Source: Alistipes sp. (lineage in GTDB: Bacteria > Bacteroidota > Bacteroidia > Bacteroidales > Rikenellaceae). Taken from it: DNA of 64,000 nucleotides. The translations under genes and the position numbers were made by a program. Location: assembly GCA_017416915.1 (NCBI GenBank), contig JAFQAN010000027.1:114485-178484 (forward strand), read 5' to 3'. Under the pieces are notes generated by a model. That model saw only the letters and a list, made by a program, of their open reading frames with translations. It was not told where the DNA came from and made no database searches. Below are positions 25,794-35,495 of the stretch, one piece after another. Each line of letters opens with the position of its first letter. Within the stretch, counting starts at the first letter, position 1.

Positions 25794-26654
25794 CTAAAAG
25801 CAAAGTGCCATCACCGCAAGAAATACAAAGGCAAAGGGCGACGATATGAGCAGAGCATCAAATCTGTCGAGCATACCGCCATGACCTGGCATAATATTTC
25901 CAGAGTCCTTGACATCTGCCTCTCGCTTAAACATCGACTCGACAAGGTCGCCCAGCACACCCGTAACGGCAACAATGCCCGCCATACCGAGCCACACGCC
26001 GTAGCTGCCTCCAACGACCGCCGCACCCACAGCACCCATAGCCAACGCGCCGACGATGCCGCCGAAGAAGCCCTCCCACGACTTTTTGGGCGATATGCGC
26101 TCACAGAGACGGTGCCTACCACAGGTGATGCCCACCAAAAAGGCGAAGACGTCGTTGGCCCACACTATAAAGAGGTAGAAGAGGAATGCCTCGGCTCTCC
26201 ACTCTCCACCCGTGAGCATCAGCGGGATGAAGAGCATCAGCGTAAGCGGGAAGGCGACATACCATACGCCAAGTAGCGTAGCGGCAATATTGCGCATCGG
26301 CGTCTGCGACTTCGCGAATAGCTCCGCGATGAAGCAGATGGGGATAAGTACAACGAAGTAGAGCAGACCGCCGACAAACATATCGACATCCAAGGGCTTG
26401 TTATCGACATAGCCTGCAAAGAGGAAACAAGCCGTAACGAAGAGGACCACACCCGAGACAAGACCCAGGGCATACTGAGGCTCTGCGCCATTCTTGCGGG
26501 CGAGTTTGTAGAACTCAACCATACCGACAACACATATCAGCAGCAACAGCGCCGCGTAGGTATAGGGCGAGATATATGCCGCAGCGAGTACCACGGCAAG
26601 CAACACCGCACCACTGAGCGTTCTGATTGCTACATTTCGAAGTTTATCTCCCAT
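25794..26654 (-). CDS. cdsA: Phosphatidate cytidylyltransferase
   Basis: 286 residues with eight or so membrane helices. The C-terminal signature is intact: FKREADVKDSGNIMPGHGG followed by MLDRFDAL. It forms CDP-diacylglycerol from phosphatidate and CTP in the inner membrane. It lies between ftsH (27 bp) and psd (21 bp) on the same strand. Confidence 0.95.
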   Translation of the reverse strand: MGDKLRNVAIRTLSGAVLLAVVLAAAYISPYTYAALLLLICVVGMVEFYKLARKNGAEPQYALGLVSGVVLFVTACFLFAGYVDNKPLDVDMFVGGLLYFVVLIPICFIAELFAKSQTPMRNIAATLLGVWYVAFPLTLMLFIPLMLTGGEWRAEAFLFYLFIVWANDVFAFLVGITCGRHRLCERISPKKSWEGFFGGIVGALAMGAVGAAVVGGSYGVWLGMAGIVAVTGVLGDLVESMFKREADVKDSGNIMPGHGGMLDRFDALLISSPFAFVFLAVMALCF

Positions 26655-26681
26655 TGTTCTTCTGTTTTTAGGTTCAGCTAA

Positions 26682-28721
26682 TTACTCCTTATCGGTCGGC
26701 TCGGCAGGGGTTGTCGGCTCGGCTACCTCAACAGCCTCAACAACAGCCTCAACACTCTTTACCTCAGCCTCGGCAGCCCTCTTTGCCGCCTCTGCCTCCT
26801 GCTTGGCGAGCTGCTGCGCGCTTGCGCCGAGAACAGCCTCAATATCCTCGGTAAAGATTGTCTCCTTCTCGATAAGTATATCGGCAAGACGCTCGATATT
26901 TGCTCTCTCCTGCTCGATAATGTCGCGTGTGAGGGTTACAGCCTCCTCGACGATGCGACGTACCTCCTCGTCTATAAGCTCGGCAGTACGCTCACTAAAT
27001 GGCTTAGTGAAGGTGTCGCGCTGCCCCGAAGCGTCATAGAAGCTGATATTACCCACCTTAGGACTCATACCGTAGTAGGCAACCATAGCGTATGCCGTCT
27101 TACTCGTACGCTCCAAGTCGTTGATAGCGCCCGTGCTTGTGATGCCCATAAGCTGTTGTTCGGCAATACGTCCACCCAACAGCCCCGCCATCTTGTGCAT
27201 AAAATGCTCGACATTGTGGTTGGCGCGCTCCTCGGGCAGATACCACGTAGCGCCCAACGAGCGCCCACGCGGGATGATGGTAATTTTCAGCACAGGGTCG
27301 CAGTTCTTCAAGCGCCACATCACCGTAGCGTGTCCCGCCTCGTGGATAGCCGTAGAACGGCGCTCCTCGGGACTCATAGGCATATTGCGACGCTCCAAAC
27401 CTCCGACAATACGGTCGATGGCGGCGAGGAAGTCCTCCTGCGTAACGCTCTCCTTGTTATGACGTGCCGCGATAAGTGCAGCCTCGTTACATACGTTTGC
27501 TATGTCGGCACCCGCAAAGCCTGGCGTCTGCTTGGCAAGGAACTCGCGGTCGATGGCAGCATCGAGCTTCAAGCCTCTAAGATGCACACCAAATATCTGC
27601 TCACGCTCCTTAACATCGGGCAGTCCCACCTCAATCTGTCTATCGAAACGTCCCGCGCGCATAAGCGCCTTATCCAATATATCGACACGGTTGGTTGCCG
27701 CAAGCACGATAATACCCGTATTCGTCTGGAAACCATCCATCTCGGTAAGTAGCTGGTTGAGCGTATTTTCACGCTCGTCATTACCCGAGAAGCCCGAATT
27801 TTTGCCACGCGCACGACCGATGGCATCTATCTCGTCGATAAAGACGATACACGGCGCCTTCTGCTTCGCCTGCTCGAAGAGGTCGCGCACACGCGAAGCA
27901 CCCACGCCCACGAACATCTCTACAAAGTCGGAACCCGATATTGAGAGGAAGGGCACGTTGGCCTCGCCCGCAACAGCCTTAGCAAGCAGCGTCTTGCCCG
28001 TTCCCGGAGGGCCTGCAAGCAGCGCTCCCTTGGGTATCTTGGCTCCCAACGCCTTATACTTATCTGCCTTTTTGAGGAAATCGACAATCTCCATAATCTC
28101 GACCTTCGCCTCCTCCAAGCCTGCAACATCCTTGAACGTTACGCGCTGCTTCTTGTCCTTGTCGAAGACCTGAGCGCGAGCCTTGCCGACATTCATAATG
28201 CCACCGCCGCCACCGCCGCCAGCACCACGCGTCATACTACGCATAATAAAGAACCATACGGCGATGATAAGTATCCACGGCAGAAAATCGACAAGATAAT
28301 CGACCCAGCCCTTCTCCGAACGCTGATACTTGATAGCCACAGGCTCCGCATCGACGCCATTATCGACGGCGCGCTGCTCGGCACTCTCAATCTTATCGGT
28401 GAAGACCTGCACATCGCCACCCGTATTGAACTTTATCTGCGCTCCCGTGCGGGGCATACTCTTAAAACGGTCGTCCTTAGCCAACGAGTCGAGCGCCGCC
28501 TCCGTAAGATAGACACTCGCCTGCTCACGATCCAACACGTCGATACCCTTGACATAGCCCTTCTCAACCAACTCTTCGACCATACGCCAATCTCCCTCAA
28601 CGGGGGGCTGCTCCGACGAGCCAAACATAGAGTATCCTATAATCAACATTGCCACAAACGCCCAAAACCACATAAAGTTAAAGCGTGGTCTCATAAGCGG
28701 GGCATTACCATTTTTTGCCAT
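26682..28721 (-). CDS. ftsH: ATP-dependent zinc metalloprotease FtsH
   Basis: 679 residues. Two N-terminal helices ([18 protein letters not shown] and [15 protein letters not shown]) flank a periplasmic domain; a poly-Gly stretch follows. The AAA domain has GPPGTGKT near residue 235, Walker [12 protein letters not shown], and the [20 protein letters not shown]. The protease has HEAGH. The C-terminus is a long Ala/Glu/Val-rich tail. It degrades membrane and short-lived cytoplasmic proteins. It follows rsfS by 123 bp and leads cdsA-psd. Confidence 0.96.
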   Translation of the reverse strand: MAKNGNAPLMRPRFNFMWFWAFVAMLIIGYSMFGSSEQPPVEGDWRMVEELVEKGYVKGIDVLDREQASVYLTEAALDSLAKDDRFKSMPRTGAQIKFNTGGDVQVFTDKIESAEQRAVDNGVDAEPVAIKYQRSEKGWVDYLVDFLPWILIIAVWFFIMRSMTRGAGGGGGGGIMNVGKARAQVFDKDKKQRVTFKDVAGLEEAKVEIMEIVDFLKKADKYKALGAKIPKGALLAGPPGTGKTLLAKAVAGEANVPFLSISGSDFVEMFVGVGASRVRDLFEQAKQKAPCIVFIDEIDAIGRARGKNSGFSGNDERENTLNQLLTEMDGFQTNTGIIVLAATNRVDILDKALMRAGRFDRQIEVGLPDVKEREQIFGVHLRGLKLDAAIDREFLAKQTPGFAGADIANVCNEAALIAARHNKESVTQEDFLAAIDRIVGGLERRNMPMSPEERRSTAIHEAGHATVMWRLKNCDPVLKITIIPRGRSLGATWYLPEERANHNVEHFMHKMAGLLGGRIAEQQLMGITSTGAINDLERTSKTAYAMVAYYGMSPKVGNISFYDASGQRDTFTKPFSERTAELIDEEVRRIVEEAVTLTRDIIEQERANIERLADILIEKETIFTEDIEAVLGASAQQLAKQEAEAAKRAAEAEVKSVEAVVEAVEVAEPTTPAEPTDKE

Positions 28722-28762
28722 CGTATTCTAAAACAACTTTTCTTTTTTCTTAAACATACACT

Positions 28763-28795
28763 TGCCGATGCACCGCCCCGAAGCAGTCATCGGCA
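28763..28795 (-). other. Stem-loop in the rsfS-ftsH gap
   Basis: TGCCGATG (28763-28770) pairs with CATCGGCA (28788-28795), 8 bp perfect with a 17-nt loop, about 40 nt before the ftsH start. No T-run follows in the minus direction, so it is more likely an mRNA processing or stability structure than a terminator. Confidence 0.45.
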
Positions 28796-28844
28796 CTATA
28801 CGCCCATAGCCACCATTTGTGGTCGAGGGCAACTACACATCGCT

Positions 28845-29210
28845 CTACGCCTCCTCGAAATTGTAGCGCTTGATAGGCGCATCTGCCCACAACTCCTCCA
28901 AGCGATAGTACTCGCGAAGGTCGGTCTGGAAGATATGCACGATGACGTCGGTATAGTCCATCGCCACCCAAAAGGCGTTCTGGCGACCCTCAACGCGCAC
29001 GGGCCACTCGCCCATAACCTCAAAGACCTTATCCTCGATACTCGCCGAGATGGCATCCACCTGCGTTGTAGAGTCGGCGTGGCACACCACAAAATGTGAG
29101 CATATAGCACCATCGAAACCTGACAAATCAAGCGAGACAATACCCTGTCCCTTCTTGTCGTCAATGGCCTCGACTATCGTATTAATCAACTTTTCCAAAT
29201 TTTCCTCCAT
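28845..29210 (-). CDS. rsfS: Ribosomal silencing factor RsfS (Iojap family)
   Basis: 121 residues, whole family length. The conserved features are AIDDKKGQGIVSLDLSGF, CSHFVVCHADSTTQVDAI, a GRQNAFWVAMDYTDVIVHIF-type segment and YRLEELWADAP. It binds ribosomal protein uL14 and blocks subunit joining during starvation. A TATCTTTG promoter element (minus, 29310-29303) precedes it, making it the first gene of the six-gene operon down to ribF. Confidence 0.94.
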   Translation of the reverse strand: MEENLEKLINTIVEAIDDKKGQGIVSLDLSGFDGAICSHFVVCHADSTTQVDAISASIEDKVFEVMGEWPVRVEGRQNAFWVAMDYTDVIVHIFQTDLREYYRLEELWADAPIKRYNFEEA

Positions 29211-29302
29211 ACTGATTTTTGTTCTTAAAAAATTTTCGACCTATGCAGCTCGGCTAACCGCTCCGAGCGTTGCGCAGTCCGAAGAGTATATATTTATCTT
29301 CG

Positions 29303-29331
29303 CAAAGATACAAAAAATTTCTCTACGCCAA
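29303..29331 (-). promoter_or_regulatory. Promoter of the rsfS-ftsH-cdsA-psd operon
   Basis: On the minus strand: TTG (29331-29329), an 18-bp spacer and TATCTTTG (29310-29303), with a leader of about 85 nt to rsfS. Confidence 0.6.
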
Positions 29332-29451
29332 GTCCATTTTATGCAAAAATATATTATAAATATATCTTGCGGGCTGTTTACCGCGGTTTTTAGGACGCAT
29401 TATGCGAAAAATACGCCACTTTGCAACACCCAAAAAACACCCGTTGAAGGG

Positions 29452-30351
29452 CTAAACCTTCTGCTGATCGACGCACTCCAAGATGGTTTTTCTAAGAGCC
29501 TCAACAATGGACTGTTTTACGTATGTGCGGCTTACCGCCAACGCTACACGACGCGACGTTGCACCCTTAGCAATACTCTTCACGCGGTTGCGGCGCGACT
29601 GCGGAATAAACTCCAAAGCCATCTCCGGGATGATGGTCATACACGAGGTGCAATCGACCATTCGCATAAGCGTATCAATCGAGCTTGATTCGAAGTAAAA
29701 GTGCGACGGTATATCGCGAGCCGCCTGACAAAGCTCAAAAATTTGGTCACGCATACAATTACCCCTACTGAGCAATATAAGGTCCTTAAAATCAATATCC
29801 TCGATACGTATATTAGAACGCTCAAAGAGCGGGTGTGAGGGCGACAGATAGGCGTAGAAATGGTCGCTGAAAAGGTCGTGTTCGACAATACCCTCACCAC
29901 ACGTTCCACTCGCCACCAACGCCGCATCAATACGGTCGCGTTTTAGCGCCTCGATGATGTTCGCCGTAACCATCTCGCTAATCTCCAACTCGACCTTCGG
30001 GTAGTTCTTAACAAAGGTGGGGATGAACTTATGGAGCAGATAGGGCGCAATGGTCGGAATTACGCCTAAACGCATCTTGCCCGAACACTCTCCACGCATC
30101 TCCGCCACCGACTCGCTGATATGCTTATACGAGCGCAACGTCTCGCGCGCCTTCTCCAAAACCACCTCGCCTACCGCCGTGGGGATGATAGGCTTCTTCG
30201 AGCGGTCGAGAAGCACCGCACCAAGCTCCTCTTCGAGAGCCTTAATCTGCATACTAAGAGAGGGTTGCGTAACAAAACAGTGGTCCGCCGCCACCGAAAA
30301 ACTACCACAGTTGGCAACTGCCAACAGATATTCGAGCTGAATAATAGTCAT
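29452..30351 (-). CDS. oxyR: Peroxide-sensing LysR regulator OxyR
   Basis: 299 residues from the ATG at 30351. A longer frame reaches 30387, but the -7 element at 30385-30392 places transcription start below that. The N-terminal winged HTH reads IIQLEYLLAVANCGSFSVAA and CFVTQPSLSMQIKALEEELG. The sensor domain has Cys199 and Cys208 in NCMRDQIFELC, the same numbering as the redox pair of E. coli OxyR, which supports a peroxide-sensing role. It is divergent from trpS and no catalase or dps gene is nearby. Confidence 0.88.
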   Translation of the reverse strand: MTIIQLEYLLAVANCGSFSVAADHCFVTQPSLSMQIKALEEELGAVLLDRSKKPIIPTAVGEVVLEKARETLRSYKHISESVAEMRGECSGKMRLGVIPTIAPYLLHKFIPTFVKNYPKVELEISEMVTANIIEALKRDRIDAALVASGTCGEGIVEHDLFSDHFYAYLSPSHPLFERSNIRIEDIDFKDLILLSRGNCMRDQIFELCQAARDIPSHFYFESSSIDTLMRMVDCTSCMTIIPEMALEFIPQSRRNRVKSIAKGATSRRVALAVSRTYVKQSIVEALRKTILECVDQQKV

Positions 30352-30384
30352 AATAGAGTATAAGGATATTATGTTTGTTAAATG

Positions 30385-30453
30385 CAAAGTTATAAAAAAA
30401 AATTATATTTCATACTATTTTGTAGGAAGGTAGGTAATTTTTTGTTATTTTTG
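30385..30453. promoter_or_regulatory. Divergent oxyR and trpS promoters
   Basis: Minus strand: TAACTTTG at 30392-30385 for oxyR. Plus strand: TTTG at 30419-30422 and TATTTTTG at 30446-30453 for trpS, which then has a leader of about 115 nt containing a GGAGG/CCTCC pair of uncertain meaning. Confidence 0.55.
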
Positions 30454-30576
30454 TCGCCTACGAGCGGTATATAAGAGGTATCGCCGCATAGTTAGCAAGA
30501 TTAAGAGGGAGGGGTAAGGTAACATTGTAAGCCTCCACGCCCTACAAGAGATTGAATTAATAGGTAAAAACATAGC

Positions 30577-31698
30577 ATGAAAAAGATTATTCTGACAGGA
30601 GATCGTCCCACCGGAAAACTACACCTCGGACACTTCGTTGGCTCGTTGAGCCGCCGCGTAGAGTTGCAGAACTCGGGCGAGTACGACAAGATTTTTATTA
30701 TGATTGCCGATGCACAGGCCCTCACCGACAATGCAGACAACCCCGACAAGGTGCGCGAGAACATCGTGGAGGTGGCACTCGACTACCTCTCGTGCGGCAT
30801 CGACCCCGAGCGCTCGACAATCTTCATCCAGTCGTACGTAACCGAGCTTACGGAGCTTGCGTTCTACTATATGAACCTCGTAACGGTACAGCGCTTGCAG
30901 CGTAACCCGACCGTAAAGGCAGAGATTCAGATGCGTGGCTTCGCCGACAACAACGCCGACGAGGAGAACCAGCAGCGCAAGGGTACTCCCGTAGGCTTCT
31001 TCACCTACCCTATCTCGCAGGCATCGGACATCACAGCCTTCCGCGCCACAACCGTACCCGTGGGCGAAGACCAAGAGCCTATGATTGAGCAGACACGCGA
31101 GATTGTGCATAAGTTCAACTCGGTATATGGCGAGACACTTGTCGAGCCACAGATTATGCTTCCTACAAATGCCGCGTGTCTGCGTCTGCCAGGCACCGAC
31201 GGCAAGGCAAAGATGTCGAAGTCGTTGGGCAACTGCATCTACCTCTCGGATAGCGCCGAGGTTGTCAAGAAGAAGGTTATGAGCATGTACACCGACCCCG
31301 ACCACCTGCGCGTCGAAGACCCAGGCAAGGTGGAGGGCAACACCGTATTTACCTACCTCGACGCCTTCTCGCGTCCCGAGCATTTTGCAAAATATCTGCC
31401 CGAGTACGAGTCGCTCGACGCTCTCAAAGAACACTACCGCCGCGGTGGTTTAGGCGACGTCAAGGTTAAGCGTCTGCTTATCGCCGTGTTGGAGGAGCTT
31501 CTCGCACCCATACGTGAGCGCAGAAAGCACTACGAGCAGAACATCGAGGAGGTCTATGCAATACTGCGTCGTGGCTCGGAAGAGGCACGTGAGGCTGCTG
31601 CCGAGACCCTCGCGGATGTGCGTCGCGCTATGCGCATCAACTACTTCGAGGATAGCGAGCTTATAGCACGTCAGGCTGCCGAGTACCGCAAAGAGTAG
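30577..31698 (+). CDS. trpS: Tryptophanyl-tRNA synthetase
   Basis: 373 residues, longer than the usual 330. Class I signatures: [18 protein letters not shown] (HIGH motif as HLGH) and [10 protein letters not shown] (KMSKS). The extra length lies mainly in the middle insert after [18 protein letters not shown] and in the C-terminal helical part. It charges tRNA-Trp. The long leader could host regulation, but no trp-codon-rich peptide was recognised. Confidence 0.94.
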   Translation: MKKIILTGDRPTGKLHLGHFVGSLSRRVELQNSGEYDKIFIMIADAQALTDNADNPDKVRENIVEVALDYLSCGIDPERSTIFIQSYVTELTELAFYYMNLVTVQRLQRNPTVKAEIQMRGFADNNADEENQQRKGTPVGFFTYPISQASDITAFRATTVPVGEDQEPMIEQTREIVHKFNSVYGETLVEPQIMLPTNAACLRLPGTDGKAKMSKSLGNCIYLSDSAEVVKKKVMSMYTDPDHLRVEDPGKVEGNTVFTYLDAFSRPEHFAKYLPEYESLDALKEHYRRGGLGDVKVKRLLIAVLEELLAPIRERRKHYEQNIEEVYAILRRGSEEAREAAAETLADVRRAMRINYFEDSELIARQAAEYRKE

Positions 31699-31734
31699 GC
31701 GTAACCTCTCTTCAAGGCTAACACTTAACCGCAA

Positions 31735-33537
31735 ATGATACAACTCGAAAGAAACATAAAGGAGCGCATCTATCAGGGCTTTCTGCTTGTAGCACGTCGT
31801 CTCTCGGACTCACAGACGTTGGCAATACTCGCCGTCATCGTGGGTCTGTTAGCGGGCGTGGGTGCCTACATCTTCAATACGCTGCTGCACTTTATCACCT
31901 CGTCGCTCACGTCGTGGACGCCAAGCGATCAGGCGCAGTGGCTATTCCTGATATACCCCTCCATAGGTATCATCCTCGCCACGCTCTTCGTGCGCTACAT
32001 CGTCAAGGATGGCATCTCGGAGGGTGTTACACGTGTACTCTATGCTATGTCGCGCCGTGGCTCACGCATCGCAGGACACAACTGCTGGACATCTATCGTG
32101 GGTGGTGCTACGACCATCGGCTTTGGTGGCTCGGTAGGTCCCGAGGCACCTATCGTGCTGACGGGCGCTGCCATAGGCTCGAACATAGGCAAACTTGCGC
32201 ACCTCAACTACAAGAACATCACGCTGCTGCTATGCTGCGGTGCTGGTGCTGCTGTGGCGGCGATATTCAAGGCTCCAATTACGGGTGTGGTCTTTGTCTT
32301 GGAGATATTGATGCTCGACATCACCTCTAAGTCGATCATCCCGCTGCTTATGGCATCGGTAACTGCCACCATCACGTCGCTCACGCTACACGGTTTTAGT
32401 CCGATATATGCCGTATCGCTGAGTAAGGCGGATATGTTTGAGGTGGCTCAGATACCGCTATTCGTGCTTTTAGGCTGTTTCTGCGGCATTATGGCATTCT
32501 ACTTCACGTCGGTAAACTCGCGCGTCGGAGGCTTCTTCAATGGCATAAAGAGCCAATACCGCAAGTGGGCATATGCGGGTATCATCCTCGGTGTGCTGAT
32601 GTTCATCTTCCCACCCCTCTATGGCGAGGGTCACGGCAGCTTTACGGCGCTGATGAACGGTAATACGAAGGAGCTTTTCGACAACTCGTTATTCTACGAC
32701 TTAAAGCAGGCAGATTGGTTTCTGATAGTCTATCTGCTCGCCATTATGTTCTTCAAAGTGGTGGCTATGGCGACCACAAATGCCGCAGGTGGTGTGGGTG
32801 GTACCTTCGCACCATCGCTCTTTGTGGGTGCATTTGCGGGTGCCTCGTTGGCGGTGATATGTCGTGCCACGTTTGGCTGGGATGTCTCTATCACGTCGTT
32901 CACGCTGGTCGGTATGGCGGGCGTGATGTCGGGCGTGATGAAGGCACCACTTACGGCGATATTCCTTATCGCCGAGCTGTCGAGCGGCTACGGTCTCTTC
33001 ATACCGCTGATGCTCGTGTCGTGCATATCGTTTGCCGTGAACTACGGTCTCGACCGCGACTCGATATACACCAAGCAGCTACGTATGCGTGGCGAGCTAC
33101 TCACGCACGATAAGGATAGCTCGGCACTTGTCTTCCTACGCCTGGATGAGCTTATGGAGACCGACTTTATACGTCTGCGCCGCAACTTCACGCTTGGCGA
33201 CGTGGTAAACATCATTTCGAGCGCTCGCCGCAACATCTTCCCCGTCTTGGACGAATCGGGAACGCTACTCGGCATCGTGCAGCTCGACGACCTGCGCCGC
33301 GATATGTTCGATAGGGAGAAGTGGCCCACGTCGATTATGCACTATATGATACAACCACCCGACAGGATACTGCAAAACGAGCAGATACAGAGTATTATGC
33401 CCCGCTTCGAGCAGGCAAATACGTGGATGTTGCCCGTGGTGGACAAGCAGAACAAGTATTTGGGCTTTATCTCGAAGTCGCGAATACTGAACTCCTACCG
33501 CGAGGCGCTTGTAAACATCACTCAGGCGGACGACTAA
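31735..33537 (+). CDS. ClC family chloride channel/transporter with CBS domains
   Basis: 600 residues: a ClC membrane domain (about 25-440) and a C-terminal pair of CBS domains (from about ETDFIRLRRNFTLGDVVNII). Motifs: FGGSVGPEAPIVLTGAAIG at the GREGP position and AAGGVGGTFAPSLFVGAFAG at GxFxP. In the first motif the gating glutamate (Glu148 in E. coli ClC) is Val134. Loss of that residue uncouples or opens well-studied ClC proteins, so this may conduct anions passively; that is inference. CBS pairs often bind adenine nucleotides. It is followed by ychF in the same direction. Confidence 0.9.
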   Translation: MIQLERNIKERIYQGFLLVARRLSDSQTLAILAVIVGLLAGVGAYIFNTLLHFITSSLTSWTPSDQAQWLFLIYPSIGIILATLFVRYIVKDGISEGVTRVLYAMSRRGSRIAGHNCWTSIVGGATTIGFGGSVGPEAPIVLTGAAIGSNIGKLAHLNYKNITLLLCCGAGAAVAAIFKAPITGVVFVLEILMLDITSKSIIPLLMASVTATITSLTLHGFSPIYAVSLSKADMFEVAQIPLFVLLGCFCGIMAFYFTSVNSRVGGFFNGIKSQYRKWAYAGIILGVLMFIFPPLYGEGHGSFTALMNGNTKELFDNSLFYDLKQADWFLIVYLLAIMFFKVVAMATTNAAGGVGGTFAPSLFVGAFAGASLAVICRATFGWDVSITSFTLVGMAGVMSGVMKAPLTAIFLIAELSSGYGLFIPLMLVSCISFAVNYGLDRDSIYTKQLRMRGELLTHDKDSSALVFLRLDELMETDFIRLRRNFTLGDVVNIISSARRNIFPVLDESGTLLGIVQLDDLRRDMFDREKWPTSIMHYMIQPPDRILQNEQIQSIMPRFEQANTWMLPVVDKQNKYLGFISKSRILNSYREALVNITQADD

Positions 33538-33576
33538 ACGACAATTACTAACGAAAACGAGAAAAACGAATATACT

Positions 33577-34674
33577 ATGGCTTTACAATGTGGAATTGTA
33601 GGACTGCCCAACGTCGGTAAGTCCACCCTATTTAACTGTTTGTCGAATGCACGTGCGCAGGCGGCAAACTTTCCATTCTGTACTATCGAACCAAACGTAG
33701 GTGTTATCACCGTACCCGACGAGCGACTGATGAAGCTCGCCGAGATAGACAACCCCAAGCGCGTGGTACCCACCACCATCGAGATTGTTGATATTGCAGG
33801 CTTGGTCAAGGGAGCATCCAAGGGCGAGGGCTTGGGCAATAAGTTCCTCGCGAACATACGCAACACCAACGCCATTATCCACGTGCTGCGCTGCTTCGAA
33901 AACGAGAATATCACGCACGTCGATGGCACTGTGGACCCCGTACGCGATAAGGGCATCATCGACACCGAGCTGCAACTCAAAGACCTCGAAACAATCGAAA
34001 ACCGCATAGGCAAGTGCCAAAAGCAGGCAACAGCAGGCGATAAGCAGGCGAAGCGCCAGTACGATATTTTGGTGCGCTACAAGGAGGCGTTGGAGCAGGG
34101 TCTATCGGCACGTACCGTGGAGCTTAGCGCGGAGGAGCGCAAGGCGGTATGGGACCTAAACCTACTTACCGACAAGCCCGTGCTCTACCTGTGCAATGTC
34201 GATGAGGCATCTGCCGTTACGGGCAACGCACACACCGAGGCTGTTCGTGCCGCTATTGCCGACGAACACGCCGAGATGCTTATCGTAGCAGCCTCTGCCG
34301 AGGCGGACATCGCCGAGTTGGAGAGCTACGAGGAGCGACAAATGTTCTTGCAGGATATGGGCTTGGAGGAGTCGGGCGTAAGTCGCCTTATCAAGGCTGC
34401 CTACCGTCTGTTAGACTTACAGACATTCTTCACTACGGGTGCCGATGAGAGCCGTGCGTGGACCTTCCGTCGTGGTATGAAGGCTCCCGAGACCGCAGGT
34501 ATCATCCACACCGACTTCGAGCGAGGCTTCATCCGCGCCGAGGTAATCAAGTATGCCGACTACGTGGAGCTTGGCTCGGAGCGCGCCTGCCGCGATGTGG
34601 GCAAGATAGGCATCGAGGGCAAGGAGTATGTCGTCGAAGATGGCGACATTATGCACTTCCTATTCAACGTATAA
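33577..34674 (+). CDS. ychF: Redox-regulated ATPase YchF/Obg-like
   Basis: 365 residues, full length. GIVGLPNVGKSTLFNCLS is the P-loop, NFPFCTIEPNVGVI the switch I region, DIAGLVKG the G3 motif, and the G4 position reads YLCNVDE in place of NKxD, as in this ATP-preferring family. A coiled coil and the C-terminal TGS domain (FFTTGADESRAWTFRRGMKA) follow. It binds ribosomes and responds to oxidative stress in E. coli. Confidence 0.96.
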   Translation: MALQCGIVGLPNVGKSTLFNCLSNARAQAANFPFCTIEPNVGVITVPDERLMKLAEIDNPKRVVPTTIEIVDIAGLVKGASKGEGLGNKFLANIRNTNAIIHVLRCFENENITHVDGTVDPVRDKGIIDTELQLKDLETIENRIGKCQKQATAGDKQAKRQYDILVRYKEALEQGLSARTVELSAEERKAVWDLNLLTDKPVLYLCNVDEASAVTGNAHTEAVRAAIADEHAEMLIVAASAEADIAELESYEERQMFLQDMGLEESGVSRLIKAAYRLLDLQTFFTTGADESRAWTFRRGMKAPETAGIIHTDFERGFIRAEVIKYADYVELGSERACRDVGKIGIEGKEYVVEDGDIMHFLFNV

Positions 34675-34729
34675 CGTCCAACAACCGTCAAAACGCAAAT
34701 AATTTACTAACGAACATAAAATTACAGCT

Positions 34730-35459
34730 ATGAACAATCTTTGGAAATATGTCATCATCGCCTCGGCGGTGGTTATCTCGGCAGTGGTGCTTGCCACAGC
34801 ATATACTCATCGTTATAACGTACGCAGCGGCACAATCTCGGTAACGGGTCTTGGCGAGACGGAGTTCAGCTCTGACCTCATCGTCATCGAGGGCGAAATT
34901 ACGGTCGAGAGAGACAATATGCAGAGTGCATACGAGGCTATCGAGAGCCAGCGCACCGAGGTTATCGAGTTTCTCACCGAGCGTGGCGTGAAGAGTGAGT
35001 TTATCTCGTTCAATATGCCTTCGGTAGATAAGCTTACGCGCTCGGAGTATATCGACGGCAACTACATTGGCGAGTACTTTGCAGGCTACCAGATACGTCA
35101 GTCGTTCAGCATCGAGTCGAAGGATATTGAGACGGTGGAGGCAGCAGCGCGCGAGCTTCCGTCGCTGCTTATCAACGACATCAACATCGAGGTTGATGAC
35201 CCGTTGTACTACTACTCGGAGTTGGATGCCTTGAAACACGACCTTATCGCCGCAGCAGCAGCCGATGCACGCGCGCGCCGAGAAGATTGCCGTAAGCTCG
35301 GGAGCAGAGCTTGGCGACCTGTATAGCTCGTACTCGGGAGTATTCCAGATTACCTCGCCCACAGGCGACGAGGAGTACTCGTGGGGTGGCTCGTTCAACC
35401 TCACCTCGCGCGAGAAGAAGGCGCGCGTAACGGTACACGCCGAGTTCAAGATTGAGTAA
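34730..35459 (+). pseudogene. SIMPL (DUF541) domain protein, interrupted by a frameshift
   Basis: The first frame (34730-35326) reads an N-terminal membrane anchor (VIIASAVVISAVVLATAYTH) and SIMPL sequence (ISVTGLGETEFSSDLIVIEG) up to DLIAAAAADA, then runs out of family-like sequence. The rest continues in another frame from about 35265 (RAEKIAVSSGAELGDLYSSY to HAEFKIE, stop at 35459). The switch is at four CG units (35270-35277). A fifth CG unit would restore the family-typical DARARAEKIA and a protein of about 242 residues. It may be phase variable, a pseudogene or a sequence error. Flanked by ychF and gltX in the same direction. Confidence 0.82.
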
Positions 35460-35495
35460 CTAGATAGAGATTGAGTAACCAAAAATCAATATAAG

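Noticed and set aside
30453-30576. T-box or trp attenuator in the trpS leader
   Set aside because: No T-box consensus or Trp-codon leader peptide was found; the GGAGG/CCTCC pair alone is weak.
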